Positions 1 through 7,117 of a stretch of DNA of 64,000 nt are shown here, one piece after another. The position numbers were made by a program, and so were the translations under genes. The stretch comes from Lachnospiraceae bacterium (GTDB lineage Bacteria > Bacillota > Clostridia > Lachnospirales > Lachnospiraceae): contig JAFSIQ010000044.1 of assembly GCA_017439675.1 (NCBI GenBank), forward strand, positions 62,001 through 126,000. Direction: 5' to 3'. Each line of letters starts with the position of its first letter. The first letter of the stretch is position 1. The notes under the pieces are model-generated. The model was not told where the DNA came from. It worked only from the letters and a program-made list of their open reading frames with translations, and made no database searches.

Positions 1-2
1 GA

Positions 3-740
3 GAGTTGTCAGGTGTAACAATTACCATTTCATCTTTAGAGGATGCAGAATTTACACCAATTACATTTGTGACTACAAATGTACCGAAGAATCTTAGTTT
101 GGATTCCTTTAAGCGCAATGTAAATTACATTATGTCTGAAACGGATGTGCCAAATGGATATACCTATGCAGAGGACGTTACATTTAGAATTGATGACAAT
201 GATGTTGTCTATGTCAATGGTATGGCTGCGAGTGACCGAACAGTAACGATGATAAATACAAAGTTTAATGTTTTCGTTGCAAAGATGGTAGAAGGCGAAG
301 ATACATTGCTTGCAGGTGCAAAGCTATCTATTGTAGATGAAGCTACTGGAACAGTGGTATATTCTTGGAAGACCAAGGAAAAGGTAAAGAAGATTCCTGT
401 GAATAAGCTGATGGCTAGTACGGAAACAGAAAAGATTATCTATGTTTTGAAGGAAACGAGTGCACCGGAAGGCTATGAGGTGGCGAAAGAAATTCGTTTT
501 TATATTGCAAGTAACGGTGATGTATATGTTATTGACGAGGGTGGAAACGAAACCTTGATGAAGGATGACACCATTACCATGTACGATACGCCAAGTGAGG
601 ATGGAGATACTGGAACAAAGACCACTAGCAAGAAGACTGGTGATGCGACTCCGATTAAAGCAATTGTAATGCTCTTTGTATTGTGTCTTGCAGGGTTTGT
701 TGGATTATTCTTTGTACGTCGGAGAAGAAATGAACAATAA
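3..740 (+). CDS. Sortase-anchored surface protein, SpaA/Cna-B-like domains (5' truncated)
   Basis: The reading frame is open to the left edge, so only the C-terminal part of the protein is seen; the TTG at 6 is not a credible start. Two copies of a prealbumin-like (Cna-B/SpaA-type) pattern are visible, each ending in a 'VLKETSAPEGY'-like or 'MSETDVPNGY'-like signature typical of pilin and adhesin subunits that form intramolecular isopeptide bonds. The end carries a sorting signal: KKTGD, a hydrophobic segment (AIVMLFVLCLAGFVGLFFV) and an RRRR tail. The sorting motif reads S-K-K-T-G-D rather than L-P-x-T-G, with Lys where Pro is expected. It probably sits in the cell wall after sortase cleavage. 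The family call is firm; the ligand or pilus role cannot be inferred. Confidence 0.85.
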   Translation, partial: ELSGVTITISSLEDAEFTPITFVTTNVPKNLSLDSFKRNVNYIMSETDVPNGYTYAEDVTFRIDDNDVVYVNGMAASDRTVTMINTKFNVFVAKMVEGEDTLLAGAKLSIVDEATGTVVYSWKTKEKVKKIPVNKLMASTETEKIIYVLKETSAPEGYEVAKEIRFYIASNGDVYVIDEGGNETLMKDDTITMYDTPSEDGDTGTKTTSKKTGDATPIKAIVMLFVLCLAGFVGLFFVRRRRNEQ

Positions 741-792
741 TCAAGTTAAATGGTTTGTTTAGACAAAGTTAATTTTATGACACAAGTTTATG

Positions 793-838
793 GGAAGTGT
801 TGTTAGGTGAATAAAAACCTTTGCAACACTTCCTTTTC
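793..838 (+). terminator. Rho-independent terminator of the surface protein gene
   Basis: GGAAGTGTTG at 793-802 pairs perfectly with CAACACTTCC at 824-833, with an inner AGGT/ACCT pair, followed by TTTTCT. It lies 53 bases after the stop codon of the surface protein. Confidence 0.85.
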
Positions 839-849
839 TATGCTATAAT
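821..849 (+). promoter_or_regulatory. Sigma-A promoter of pnp (overlaps upstream terminator)
   Basis: TTGCAA at 821-826, a 17-base spacer and TATAAT at 844-849, preceded by TG to give an extended -10 (TGCTATAAT). The -35 box lies inside the 3' arm of the preceding terminator hairpin. The predicted start near 856 leaves a 5' leader of about 140 bases before pnp. Confidence 0.7.
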
Positions 850-863
850 TATGAAGATTGTGA

Positions 864-934
864 TAAGGCAGAAACCGAGACTTCTGAAGTGCTTACAATT
901 CATGTGCGAGTAGTTCAGTTGTTTCGGTGTCTTA
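864..934 (+). promoter_or_regulatory. Structured 5' leader of pnp
   Basis: TAAGGCA (864-870) and GAAAC (871-875) can pair with GTTTC (921-925) and TGTCTTA (928-934), with a two-base GG bulge; an inner CTGAA/TTCAG pair is also possible. The leader between the predicted start (about 856) and the AAGGAGA ribosome site (about 982-988) is therefore folded. PNPase mRNAs in other bacteria are known to be autoregulated through a leader stem; whether that holds here is inference. Confidence 0.45.
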
Positions 935-998
935 CCCAAGATATCCGGACCTGTAAGTCAGAGACGGATGAGAATATTATTTTATAAGGAGAACAGAT

Positions 999-3086
999 AT
1001 GTATAAGAAGTTTGAAATGGAACTTGCCGGTAGAACACTTCGTGTAGACGTCGGACGAGTTGCAGCACAGGCAAACGGTGCGGCATTTATGCATTACGGC
1101 GATACAGTTGTATTATCTACAGCAACTGCATCAGAGAAACCAAGAGAGGGAATTGATTTCTTCCCACTTTCTGTAGAGTATGAAGAGAAGTTATATTCCG
1201 TAGGAAAGATTCCTGGCGGATTTAATAAGAGAGAGGGTAAGGCAAGTGAGAATGCAATTCTTACTTCCCGTGTAATTGACCGTCCGATGCGTCCGTTATT
1301 TCCTAAGGATTATCGTAACGATGTAACACTTAACAACCTTGTAATGAGCGTTGACCCAGAGTGTTCCCCAGAACTTACTGCAATGTTAGGTTCTGCAATT
1401 GCAACTGCAATTTCGGATATTCCGTTTGACGGACCATGTGCAACAACACAGGTTGGTTTGATTGACGGTGAGTTTGTATTTAATCCAAATGAGGCACAGA
1501 ATGCAGTTTCAGATTTGAAGCTTACTGTTGCATCTACAAAGGAAAAGGTTATCATGATTGAGGCTGGTGCCAACGAGGTTCCAGAGGATAAGATGATTGA
1601 GGCAATTTATGCTGCACATGACTTGAACCAGAAGGTAATTGAGTTCATCGAGCAGATTGTTGCTGAGTGTGGAAAGCCAAAGCATTCTTACACGAGCTGT
1701 GCAATTCCTGAGGAGTTGTTTGCAGCAATTAAGGAGATTGTTCCACCAGCAGAGATGGAAGCAGCTGTATTTACAGATGAGAAGCAGGTAAGAGAAGAGA
1801 ATATTCGTCAGATTACCGACAAGTTAGAAGAAGCATTTGCTGACAAAGAAGAGTGGTTAGCAGTACTTGGTGAGGCTATTTACCAGTACCAAAAGAAGAC
1901 GGTTCGTAAGATGATTTTAGTTGACCAGAAGAGACCGGATGGTCGTGCAATGTCACAGATTCGTCCTCTTGCAGCTGAGATTGACATTATTCCAAGAGTA
2001 CACGGCTCTGCTATGTTTACTCGTGGACAGACGCAGATTTGTAATGTTACTACTTTGGCACCGCTTTCAGAGGCGCAGAAGATTGATGGTTTGAACTTAT
2101 TAGAGACCAACAAGAGATATATGCATCAGTATAATTTCCCTTCATACTCTGTAGGTGAGACGAAGCCATCCCGTGGTCCGGGACGTAGAGAGATTGGACA
2201 TGGTGCTTTGGCGGAGAGAGCATTGTTAGCAGTTCTTCCTTCTGAGGAGGAATTCCCATATGCTATTCGTACTGTATCTGAGACATTTGAGTCTAACGGT
2301 TCTACCTCAATGGCCTCTACTTGTGCGTCTTGTATGTCCTTGATGGCAGCAGGTGTACCAATTAAGAAGATGGTAGCAGGTATCTCATGTGGTTTGGTTA
2401 CTGGTGATACGGATGATGAATATGTATTGTTGACTGATATTCAGGGTCTTGAAGATTTCTTCGGTGATATGGACTTCAAGGTAACTGGTACAAAGGATGG
2501 TATCACAGCAATTCAGATGGATATCAAGATTCACGGTTTGACAAGACCTATCGTTGAGGGTGCTATCCAGAGAACAAGAGAAGCAAGAATGTTCATTATG
2601 GATGAGGTTATGTCTAAGGCAATTACTGAGCCTCGTGCAACCGTTGGTGAGCTTGCACCAAAGATTTGTACCATGAAGGTTGACCCAGAAAAGATTGGTG
2701 AAATCATTGGTCAGAGAGGTAAGACAATCAACTCCATTATTGAAGAGACCGGTGTTAAGATTGACATTGATGACGAGGGTACAGTTGCTGTTTGTGGTGT
2801 TGACCAGGCAGGAATTGATAAGGCGCTTAAGATTATTCACTCAATTGTAGATCCGATTGAGGTTGGTAATGTATATGAAGGTAAGGTTGTTCGCATTATG
2901 AACTTCGGTGCTTTCGTTGAACTTTCACCAAACAAAGATGGATTGATTCACATTTCTAAGCTTTCTAAGGAAAGAGTAGCAAAGGTTGAAGATGTTGTGA
3001 ATATTGGCGATACAGTTAAGGTTAAGGTTCTTGAAGTGGACCGCATGGGTAAGATTAGCCTAAGCCTTAAGGATGTAGAAGAGTAA
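999..3086 (+). CDS. pnp: Polyribonucleotide nucleotidyltransferase (PNPase)
   Basis: A 695-residue protein of normal PNPase length. It performs phosphorolytic 3'-5' degradation of RNA and is a core enzyme of mRNA turnover. Two RNase PH-like domains are visible (first with 'GGFNKREGK' and 'RVIDRPMRPLFP', second with 'RRPDGR'-like KRPDGRA and 'TRGQTQ'), followed by a KH domain from about residue 555 with the IGQRGKTI loop and an S1 domain from about 622 with 'GAFVELSPNKDGLIHIS'. The ATG has an AAGGAGA site. rpsO, the usual upstream neighbour, is absent; pnp instead has its own promoter and leader and is closed by a terminator, so it looks monocistronic. Confidence 0.97.
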   Translation: MYKKFEMELAGRTLRVDVGRVAAQANGAAFMHYGDTVVLSTATASEKPREGIDFFPLSVEYEEKLYSVGKIPGGFNKREGKASENAILTSRVIDRPMRPLFPKDYRNDVTLNNLVMSVDPECSPELTAMLGSAIATAISDIPFDGPCATTQVGLIDGEFVFNPNEAQNAVSDLKLTVASTKEKVIMIEAGANEVPEDKMIEAIYAAHDLNQKVIEFIEQIVAECGKPKHSYTSCAIPEELFAAIKEIVPPAEMEAAVFTDEKQVREENIRQITDKLEEAFADKEEWLAVLGEAIYQYQKKTVRKMILVDQKRPDGRAMSQIRPLAAEIDIIPRVHGSAMFTRGQTQICNVTTLAPLSEAQKIDGLNLLETNKRYMHQYNFPSYSVGETKPSRGPGRREIGHGALAERALLAVLPSEEEFPYAIRTVSETFESNGSTSMASTCASCMSLMAAGVPIKKMVAGISCGLVTGDTDDEYVLLTDIQGLEDFFGDMDFKVTGTKDGITAIQMDIKIHGLTRPIVEGAIQRTREARMFIMDEVMSKAITEPRATVGELAPKICTMKVDPEKIGEIIGQRGKTINSIIEETGVKIDIDDEGTVAVCGVDQAGIDKALKIIHSIVDPIEVGNVYEGKVVRIMNFGAFVELSPNKDGLIHISKLSKERVAKVEDVVNIGDTVKVKVLEVDRMGKISLSLKDVEE

Positions 3087-3123
3087 GATGTATTACATCC
3101 TGCGGAGCGTTTTAAGTGACATC

Positions 3124-3152
3124 TTGAAATGTGACGTATATCAGAATATAAC
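3124..3152 (+). promoter_or_regulatory. Candidate promoter for the GH94 gene
   Basis: TTGAAA at 3124-3129, 17-base spacer, TATAAC at 3147-3152. The predicted start (about 3158) falls at the foot of the pnp terminator hairpin, so the downstream mRNA would begin with that hairpin. Confidence 0.45.
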
Positions 3153-3158
3153 TAAAAA

Positions 3159-3187
3159 GGGACTACCTTAAGGCAGTCCCTTTTTTT
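3159..3187 (+). terminator. Rho-independent terminator of pnp
   Basis: GGGACT-a-CC / GG-c-AGTCCC stem with a TTAA loop followed directly by seven T residues; an A tract on the 5' side gives some reverse-strand symmetry. Only 21 bases separate it from the next start codon. Confidence 0.9.
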
Positions 3188-3208
3188 ACAAATCGAAAGG
3201 AGTAAGAT

Positions 3209-5605
3209 ATGCAATACGGTTATTTTGACGAAGCAGCAAAAGAATATGTGATTACCAGACCGGATACACCGGCTCCTTGGGTTAATTATTTGGGTTCACC
3301 GGCATATGGAGCGATTATTTCCAATAATGCAGGTGGTTACAGTTTTGAGAAGAGTGGTGCACACGGTAGAATCATCCGTTACATTTTTAATCAGTTTGAT
3401 CAGCCGGGAAGATACATCTATTTGAGAGATGAGGAGAGTAAAGATTATTGGTCTACATCTTGGCAACCGGTTGGAAAATCAATGGATGAATATAAGAGTG
3501 AGTGTCACCATGGTACCGGATATACCAACATGATTGCAGAGTATGCCGGTATTCGTTCGGAAGCACTTTATTATGTTCCGCTTAACAAGAGCTATGAGGT
3601 GTGGAGAGTAAAGTTGACAAATCAGTCCGATAAGACAAGAAAATTATCAACTTTTGGTTATTGTGAGTTTACGAATGATAGCAATTATGAGCAGGATCAG
3701 GTAAATTTGCAGTATACCTTATTTATTACCAAGACATACTTTAATAAGAATCGTATTTATCAGACGATTAATGAAAATATTAAGGATGATGTGGATGGCA
3801 ATAAGAACACATCTAGATTCTTTGGTTTGGCAGGAGCAGATGTTGCTTCTTATTGTGGTGACAAGGAGTGTTTCCTTGGAAGATATCACGGATATAACAA
3901 TCCGGTTTCTGTAGAAAATGGTGTTTGTGATAATTCGCTTAACTACAATTCCAATGCCTGTGGTGCTTTACAGACTGCGGTGGAATTACAGCCAGGTGAG
4001 AGTAAAGTATTTACCTTTGTATTAGGCATGAAAAATGATGCGGATGCAGAAGCGATTTTGAATCAGTATCAAAATGTTGAGGCTACTACAGAAGCAGAGT
4101 TAAATGAACTTAAGACTTACTGGCATGGTCAGTTGTCTCATTTACAGGTGCATACTCCGTCTGACAGTTTTAATAATATGGTTAACACATGGAATGCATA
4201 TCAGTGCTTTATGACATTTATCTGGTCAAGAGCAGCGTCCTTTACCTACTGTGGACTTCGTAATGGTTACGGATATCGTGATACCGTACAAGATATTCAG
4301 GGTATCATTCATTTGAATCCGGAGATGGCATTGGAGAAAATACGTTTTATGCTATCTGCGCAGGTGGACAATGGCGGTGGACTTCCGCTTGTTAAATTCA
4401 ATCACAATGCAGGTCATGAAGATACACCAGATGATGCATCCTATGTAAAGGCAACTGGACATCCTGCATATCGTGCAGATGACGCATTATGGTTGTTCCC
4501 AACGGTTTATAAGTATATTGCAGAGTCCGGTAATGTAGATTTTATTGATGAAGTAATTGTGTTTGCTAATGGTGGTGAAGGCACTGTATATGAACATTTG
4601 AAAAGAGCAATTGATTTCTCTATGAACCGTTTGGGTAACCATGGTATGCCAGCAGGTCTTCATGCGGACTGGAATGACTGTTTGCGTCTTGGAAAGCAGG
4701 GTGAGTCTAGCTTTGTGGCAATGCAGTTATATTATGCGATGACAGTTCTTCGCAAGTTTTCTGAGAAGAAGAATGATACTGAATACATTGCATATTTGGA
4801 TAAGATTCAGAAGGAATTAGGAGATATTATCCAAGATACCTGTTGGGAAGATGACAGATTTGTTCGTGGATATAAGGAAGATGGAGAGATTATTGGTTCA
4901 AAGCATCATCCTGAGGCAAATATGTGGTTGAATCCACAATCATGGGCAGTCATCTCTGGTCTTGCTACAAAAGAACAGGCAGAGTTGGCATTAGAGTCAG
5001 TTCATCGCGAGCTTTCTACACCATATGGTGTTAGGCTTATGGCACCTTCTTATGTGAATCATGCATTTGATGGAGCATTGATGTTATTGTTCAACCCATC
5101 TACCAAGGAGAATGGCGGTATTTTCTCACAGCCACAAGGTTGGATTATCTTGGCAGAAGCATTGATGGGACATGGTGACAGGGCATTTGAGTATTTTAAT
5201 AATTCTTCACCAGCTTCTATGAATGACAAGGCAGAGATTCGTAAGTTAGAGCCGTATTGTCACGGTCAGTTTACAGAGAGTAGCGAGTCGCCATTTGAAG
5301 GACGCTCGCATGTACACTGGTTGACTGGTACTGCATCTACCGTAATGGTAGGTTGTGTGGAGGGTATTCTTGGTCTTCGTCCGGATTTTGAGGGAATTTG
5401 CATCAATCCTGCAATTTCTTCAGAGTGGCAAGAATTTACCATGGACAAGGATTTTCGCGGCAAGAAGCTTCATGTTACGGTTAAGAATCCTAATGGAAAA
5501 CAGTCCGGCGTTTCTAAGCTTATCCTGAATGGAACAGTATTAGAAGGAAATTATATCAAGGCAGATTTGCTTACTGATATCAATGATATTGTAGTTGAAT
5601 TATAG
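3209..5605 (+). CDS. GH94 disaccharide phosphorylase, cellobiose phosphorylase-like
   Basis: A 798-residue cytoplasmic enzyme with no signal peptide, of the normal GH94 length. The family splits beta-linked disaccharides with inorganic phosphate, giving an alpha-sugar 1-phosphate and saving one ATP. The start 'YGYFDEAAKEYVITRPDTPAPWVNYLG' and the AGGYSF segment are family hallmarks. The active-site block 'HADWNDCLRLG' (about 485-495) holds the conserved Asp that serves as general acid. The region 'GGGLPLVKFNHNAGHEDTPDD' and 'YRADDALWLFPT' looks more cellobiose-type than chitobiose-type, but substrate (cellobiose, chitobiose, laminaribiose or another) cannot be fixed by eye. No sugar transporter or regulator adjoins it. 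AAAGGAG lies before the ATG. Confidence 0.88.
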   Translation: MQYGYFDEAAKEYVITRPDTPAPWVNYLGSPAYGAIISNNAGGYSFEKSGAHGRIIRYIFNQFDQPGRYIYLRDEESKDYWSTSWQPVGKSMDEYKSECHHGTGYTNMIAEYAGIRSEALYYVPLNKSYEVWRVKLTNQSDKTRKLSTFGYCEFTNDSNYEQDQVNLQYTLFITKTYFNKNRIYQTINENIKDDVDGNKNTSRFFGLAGADVASYCGDKECFLGRYHGYNNPVSVENGVCDNSLNYNSNACGALQTAVELQPGESKVFTFVLGMKNDADAEAILNQYQNVEATTEAELNELKTYWHGQLSHLQVHTPSDSFNNMVNTWNAYQCFMTFIWSRAASFTYCGLRNGYGYRDTVQDIQGIIHLNPEMALEKIRFMLSAQVDNGGGLPLVKFNHNAGHEDTPDDASYVKATGHPAYRADDALWLFPTVYKYIAESGNVDFIDEVIVFANGGEGTVYEHLKRAIDFSMNRLGNHGMPAGLHADWNDCLRLGKQGESSFVAMQLYYAMTVLRKFSEKKNDTEYIAYLDKIQKELGDIIQDTCWEDDRFVRGYKEDGEIIGSKHHPEANMWLNPQSWAVISGLATKEQAELALESVHRELSTPYGVRLMAPSYVNHAFDGALMLLFNPSTKENGGIFSQPQGWIILAEALMGHGDRAFEYFNNSSPASMNDKAEIRKLEPYCHGQFTESSESPFEGRSHVHWLTGTASTVMVGCVEGILGLRPDFEGICINPAISSEWQEFTMDKDFRGKKLHVTVKNPNGKQSGVSKLILNGTVLEGNYIKADLLTDINDIVVEL

Positions 5606-5620
5606 TTTATGTGGATTGGC

Positions 5621-5657
5621 GAATCGTAACTAGGAAGCATCTTCATAGTTACGATTC
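5621..5657 (+). repeat. Intergenic 12-bp perfect inverted repeat
   Basis: GAATCGTAACTA (5621-5632) and TAGTTACGATTC (5646-5657) are perfect complements with a 13-base loop. No T run follows (TAATATAC), so it is a poor intrinsic terminator; the AAAGGAGG ribosome site of the next gene starts 9 bases on. It could be a 3'-end stabiliser of the GH94 message or a regulatory hairpin of the PAP2-like gene. Confidence 0.7.
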
Positions 5658-5678
5658 TAATATACAAAGGAGGGGCGT

Positions 5679-6155
5679 ATGGAAATCTTACAGACTTTGA
5701 TTCATAATAAAATGTTTATGGCACCCCTTTTGAGTTGGGCAATTGCGCAAGTGGTAAAGACGTTTATTAACTTTGTCATTACTAAGAAGTTTAATCCGGA
5801 ACGTTTGATTGGCAGTGGTGGTATGCCAAGTTGTCATTCGGCAACTGTAATCGGACTAATGTATGCCACTGCGTATTGCAAAGGAATTGATGGGTTTGAG
5901 TTTCCGTTAGCAACAACACTTGCAATTATCGTTATGTATGACGCGATGAATGTTCGTATGGAAACAGGAAAACAATCTATCGTGCTTAATTTTATTTTGA
6001 AGAATGAAGAAATAATGAAACAGTTAAAGGATGTGGAGAGAGAAGAGTGGCCCGGAATTATTCTAAAAGAATATGTAGGACACACCCCACTTCAGGTATT
6101 AGGTGGAATTGTAACGGGGTTAATTGTTGCATATTGTGTATGTCGTTTCCTGTAA
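5679..6155 (+). CDS. Divergent PAP2-family membrane protein (DUF212, YuiD-like)
   Basis: A 158-residue integral membrane protein with about four hydrophobic segments. The sequence 'GGMPSCHSATVIGL' (about residues 47-60) and 'YDAMNVRMETGKQ' (about 87-100) match the DUF212/YuiD family, which is related to acid phosphatase/vanadium haloperoxidase (PAP2) proteins; the PSxHS core is retained. The physiological substrate of the family is not known. The ATG follows a strong AAAGGAGG site, and a hairpin terminator closes the gene, so it is probably transcribed with or after the GH94 gene only. Confidence 0.8.
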   Translation: MEILQTLIHNKMFMAPLLSWAIAQVVKTFINFVITKKFNPERLIGSGGMPSCHSATVIGLMYATAYCKGIDGFEFPLATTLAIIVMYDAMNVRMETGKQSIVLNFILKNEEIMKQLKDVEREEWPGIILKEYVGHTPLQVLGGIVTGLIVAYCVCRFL

Positions 6156-6191
6156 TCCCTGTGAATAACTTCATAAAGAATAAGCGATAAT

Positions 6192-6218
6192 AAGAAGGAG
6201 GAGTATTCCTCCTTCTTT
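6192..6218 (+). terminator. Hairpin terminator after the PAP2-like gene
   Basis: AAGAAGGAGGA (6192-6202) pairs perfectly with TCCTCCTTCTT (6207-6217) across a GTAT loop, followed by TGTGTT. The U tract is short. The stem includes an SD-like GGAGGA that would be masked. Confidence 0.7.
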
Positions 6219-6304
6219 GTGTTATAACATCTGACAAGCGTATACACAACGAGCGAGTGGAACTTGATAAGTTATAAATATATAGTTTGAATAGGAGAAT
6301 CAAT

Positions 6305-7024
6305 ATGTATCAAGAAAGTCAGTGCGATAAGGGATTGTGTAAAATGGAATTAGAACAGCAGCGGACAAAGGCACTTAACGAAACTGGACAGGCGGATTTG
6401 TCTGAAAATGAATACGGGTATCGGATTCATTTGTTGAATATCATTGGCGAGATAGAAGGACATCAGTGCATGGGTCCTGTGACTAAAACCACCAAATATG
6501 AGCATGTGTTGCCGGAGCTTGCTAGAGTGGAGGAGGATGATTCGGTAGACGGGCTTATGGTTTTGTTAAACACAGTAGGTGGTGATGTGGAAGCTGGGCT
6601 TGCCATTGCAGAAATGATAGCATCCCTATCCGTTCCGGTGGTGACGTTATTGCTTGGCGGAGGGCATTCCATTGGAGTACCATTGAGTGTATCAGGAGAT
6701 TATTCCTTTATTGTTCCTACCGCAACTATGGTGGTACATCCTATTCGAATGAATGGAACGGTATTAGGTGTTAAACAAAATTATGAATACATTGACCGAA
6801 TGCAGGATAGAATCGTATCCTTTACTTGCGCTCATTCTGATATATCTGAGGAGGATATGAAAGGTTTGATGTTTAACACAAAAGAGCTGACCAAGGATAT
6901 TGGAAGTGTGTTGGTGGGAGAGGAGGCAGTAAAAATGGGTTTGATTAACGAGGTTGGTGGGATTCATGAAGCATTTTGTTATTTATATGGGTTGATAAAT
7001 CAGAAAAAAAATAGTAGTATATAG
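6305..7024 (+). CDS. tepA: ClpP-like serine protease, TepA family
   Basis: A ClpP/crotonase-fold protein of 239 residues. The start is placed at the ATG at 6305 because TAGGAGA lies just upstream; the TTG at 6287 would put the ribosome site inside the gene. The nucleophile region GGGHSIG (Ser about 122) and 'MVVHPIRMNG' (His about 145) match the ClpP catalytic layout, with the GxxAS Ala replaced by His. The fragment 'TVGGDVEAGLAIAEMIASL' is the usual ClpP oligomer region. In Bacillus, tepA (ymfB) sits next to spoIIIE and was linked to protein export and spore degradation; the same neighbour here (ftsK 94 bases on) supports the call. The exact substrate is unknown. Confidence 0.85.
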   Translation: MYQESQCDKGLCKMELEQQRTKALNETGQADLSENEYGYRIHLLNIIGEIEGHQCMGPVTKTTKYEHVLPELARVEEDDSVDGLMVLLNTVGGDVEAGLAIAEMIASLSVPVVTLLLGGGHSIGVPLSVSGDYSFIVPTATMVVHPIRMNGTVLGVKQNYEYIDRMQDRIVSFTCAHSDISEEDMKGLMFNTKELTKDIGSVLVGEEAVKMGLINEVGGIHEAFCYLYGLINQKKNSSI

Positions 7025-7117
7025 ATATTGTGGTGTACTGTGTTTGGTGACACAAGGTATCGTTGTATAGAGAATCGTTTTCATATGATTATGGAACAGA
7101 AAAGGGAGGTTATCAGC

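Noticed and set aside
2385-2840. Antisense frame of 151 residues within pnp
   Set aside because: It lies wholly within a strongly conserved gene on the other strand and lacks a ribosome site or domain.
3209-5605. GH94 enzyme called firmly as chitobiose phosphorylase
   Set aside because: Parts of the N-terminus look chitobiose-type, but the active-site surroundings look cellobiose-type; substrate left open.
7028-7117. Upstream TTG start for ftsK
   Set aside because: No ribosome site, and an AGGGAGGT directly before the TTG at 7118 is better placed.
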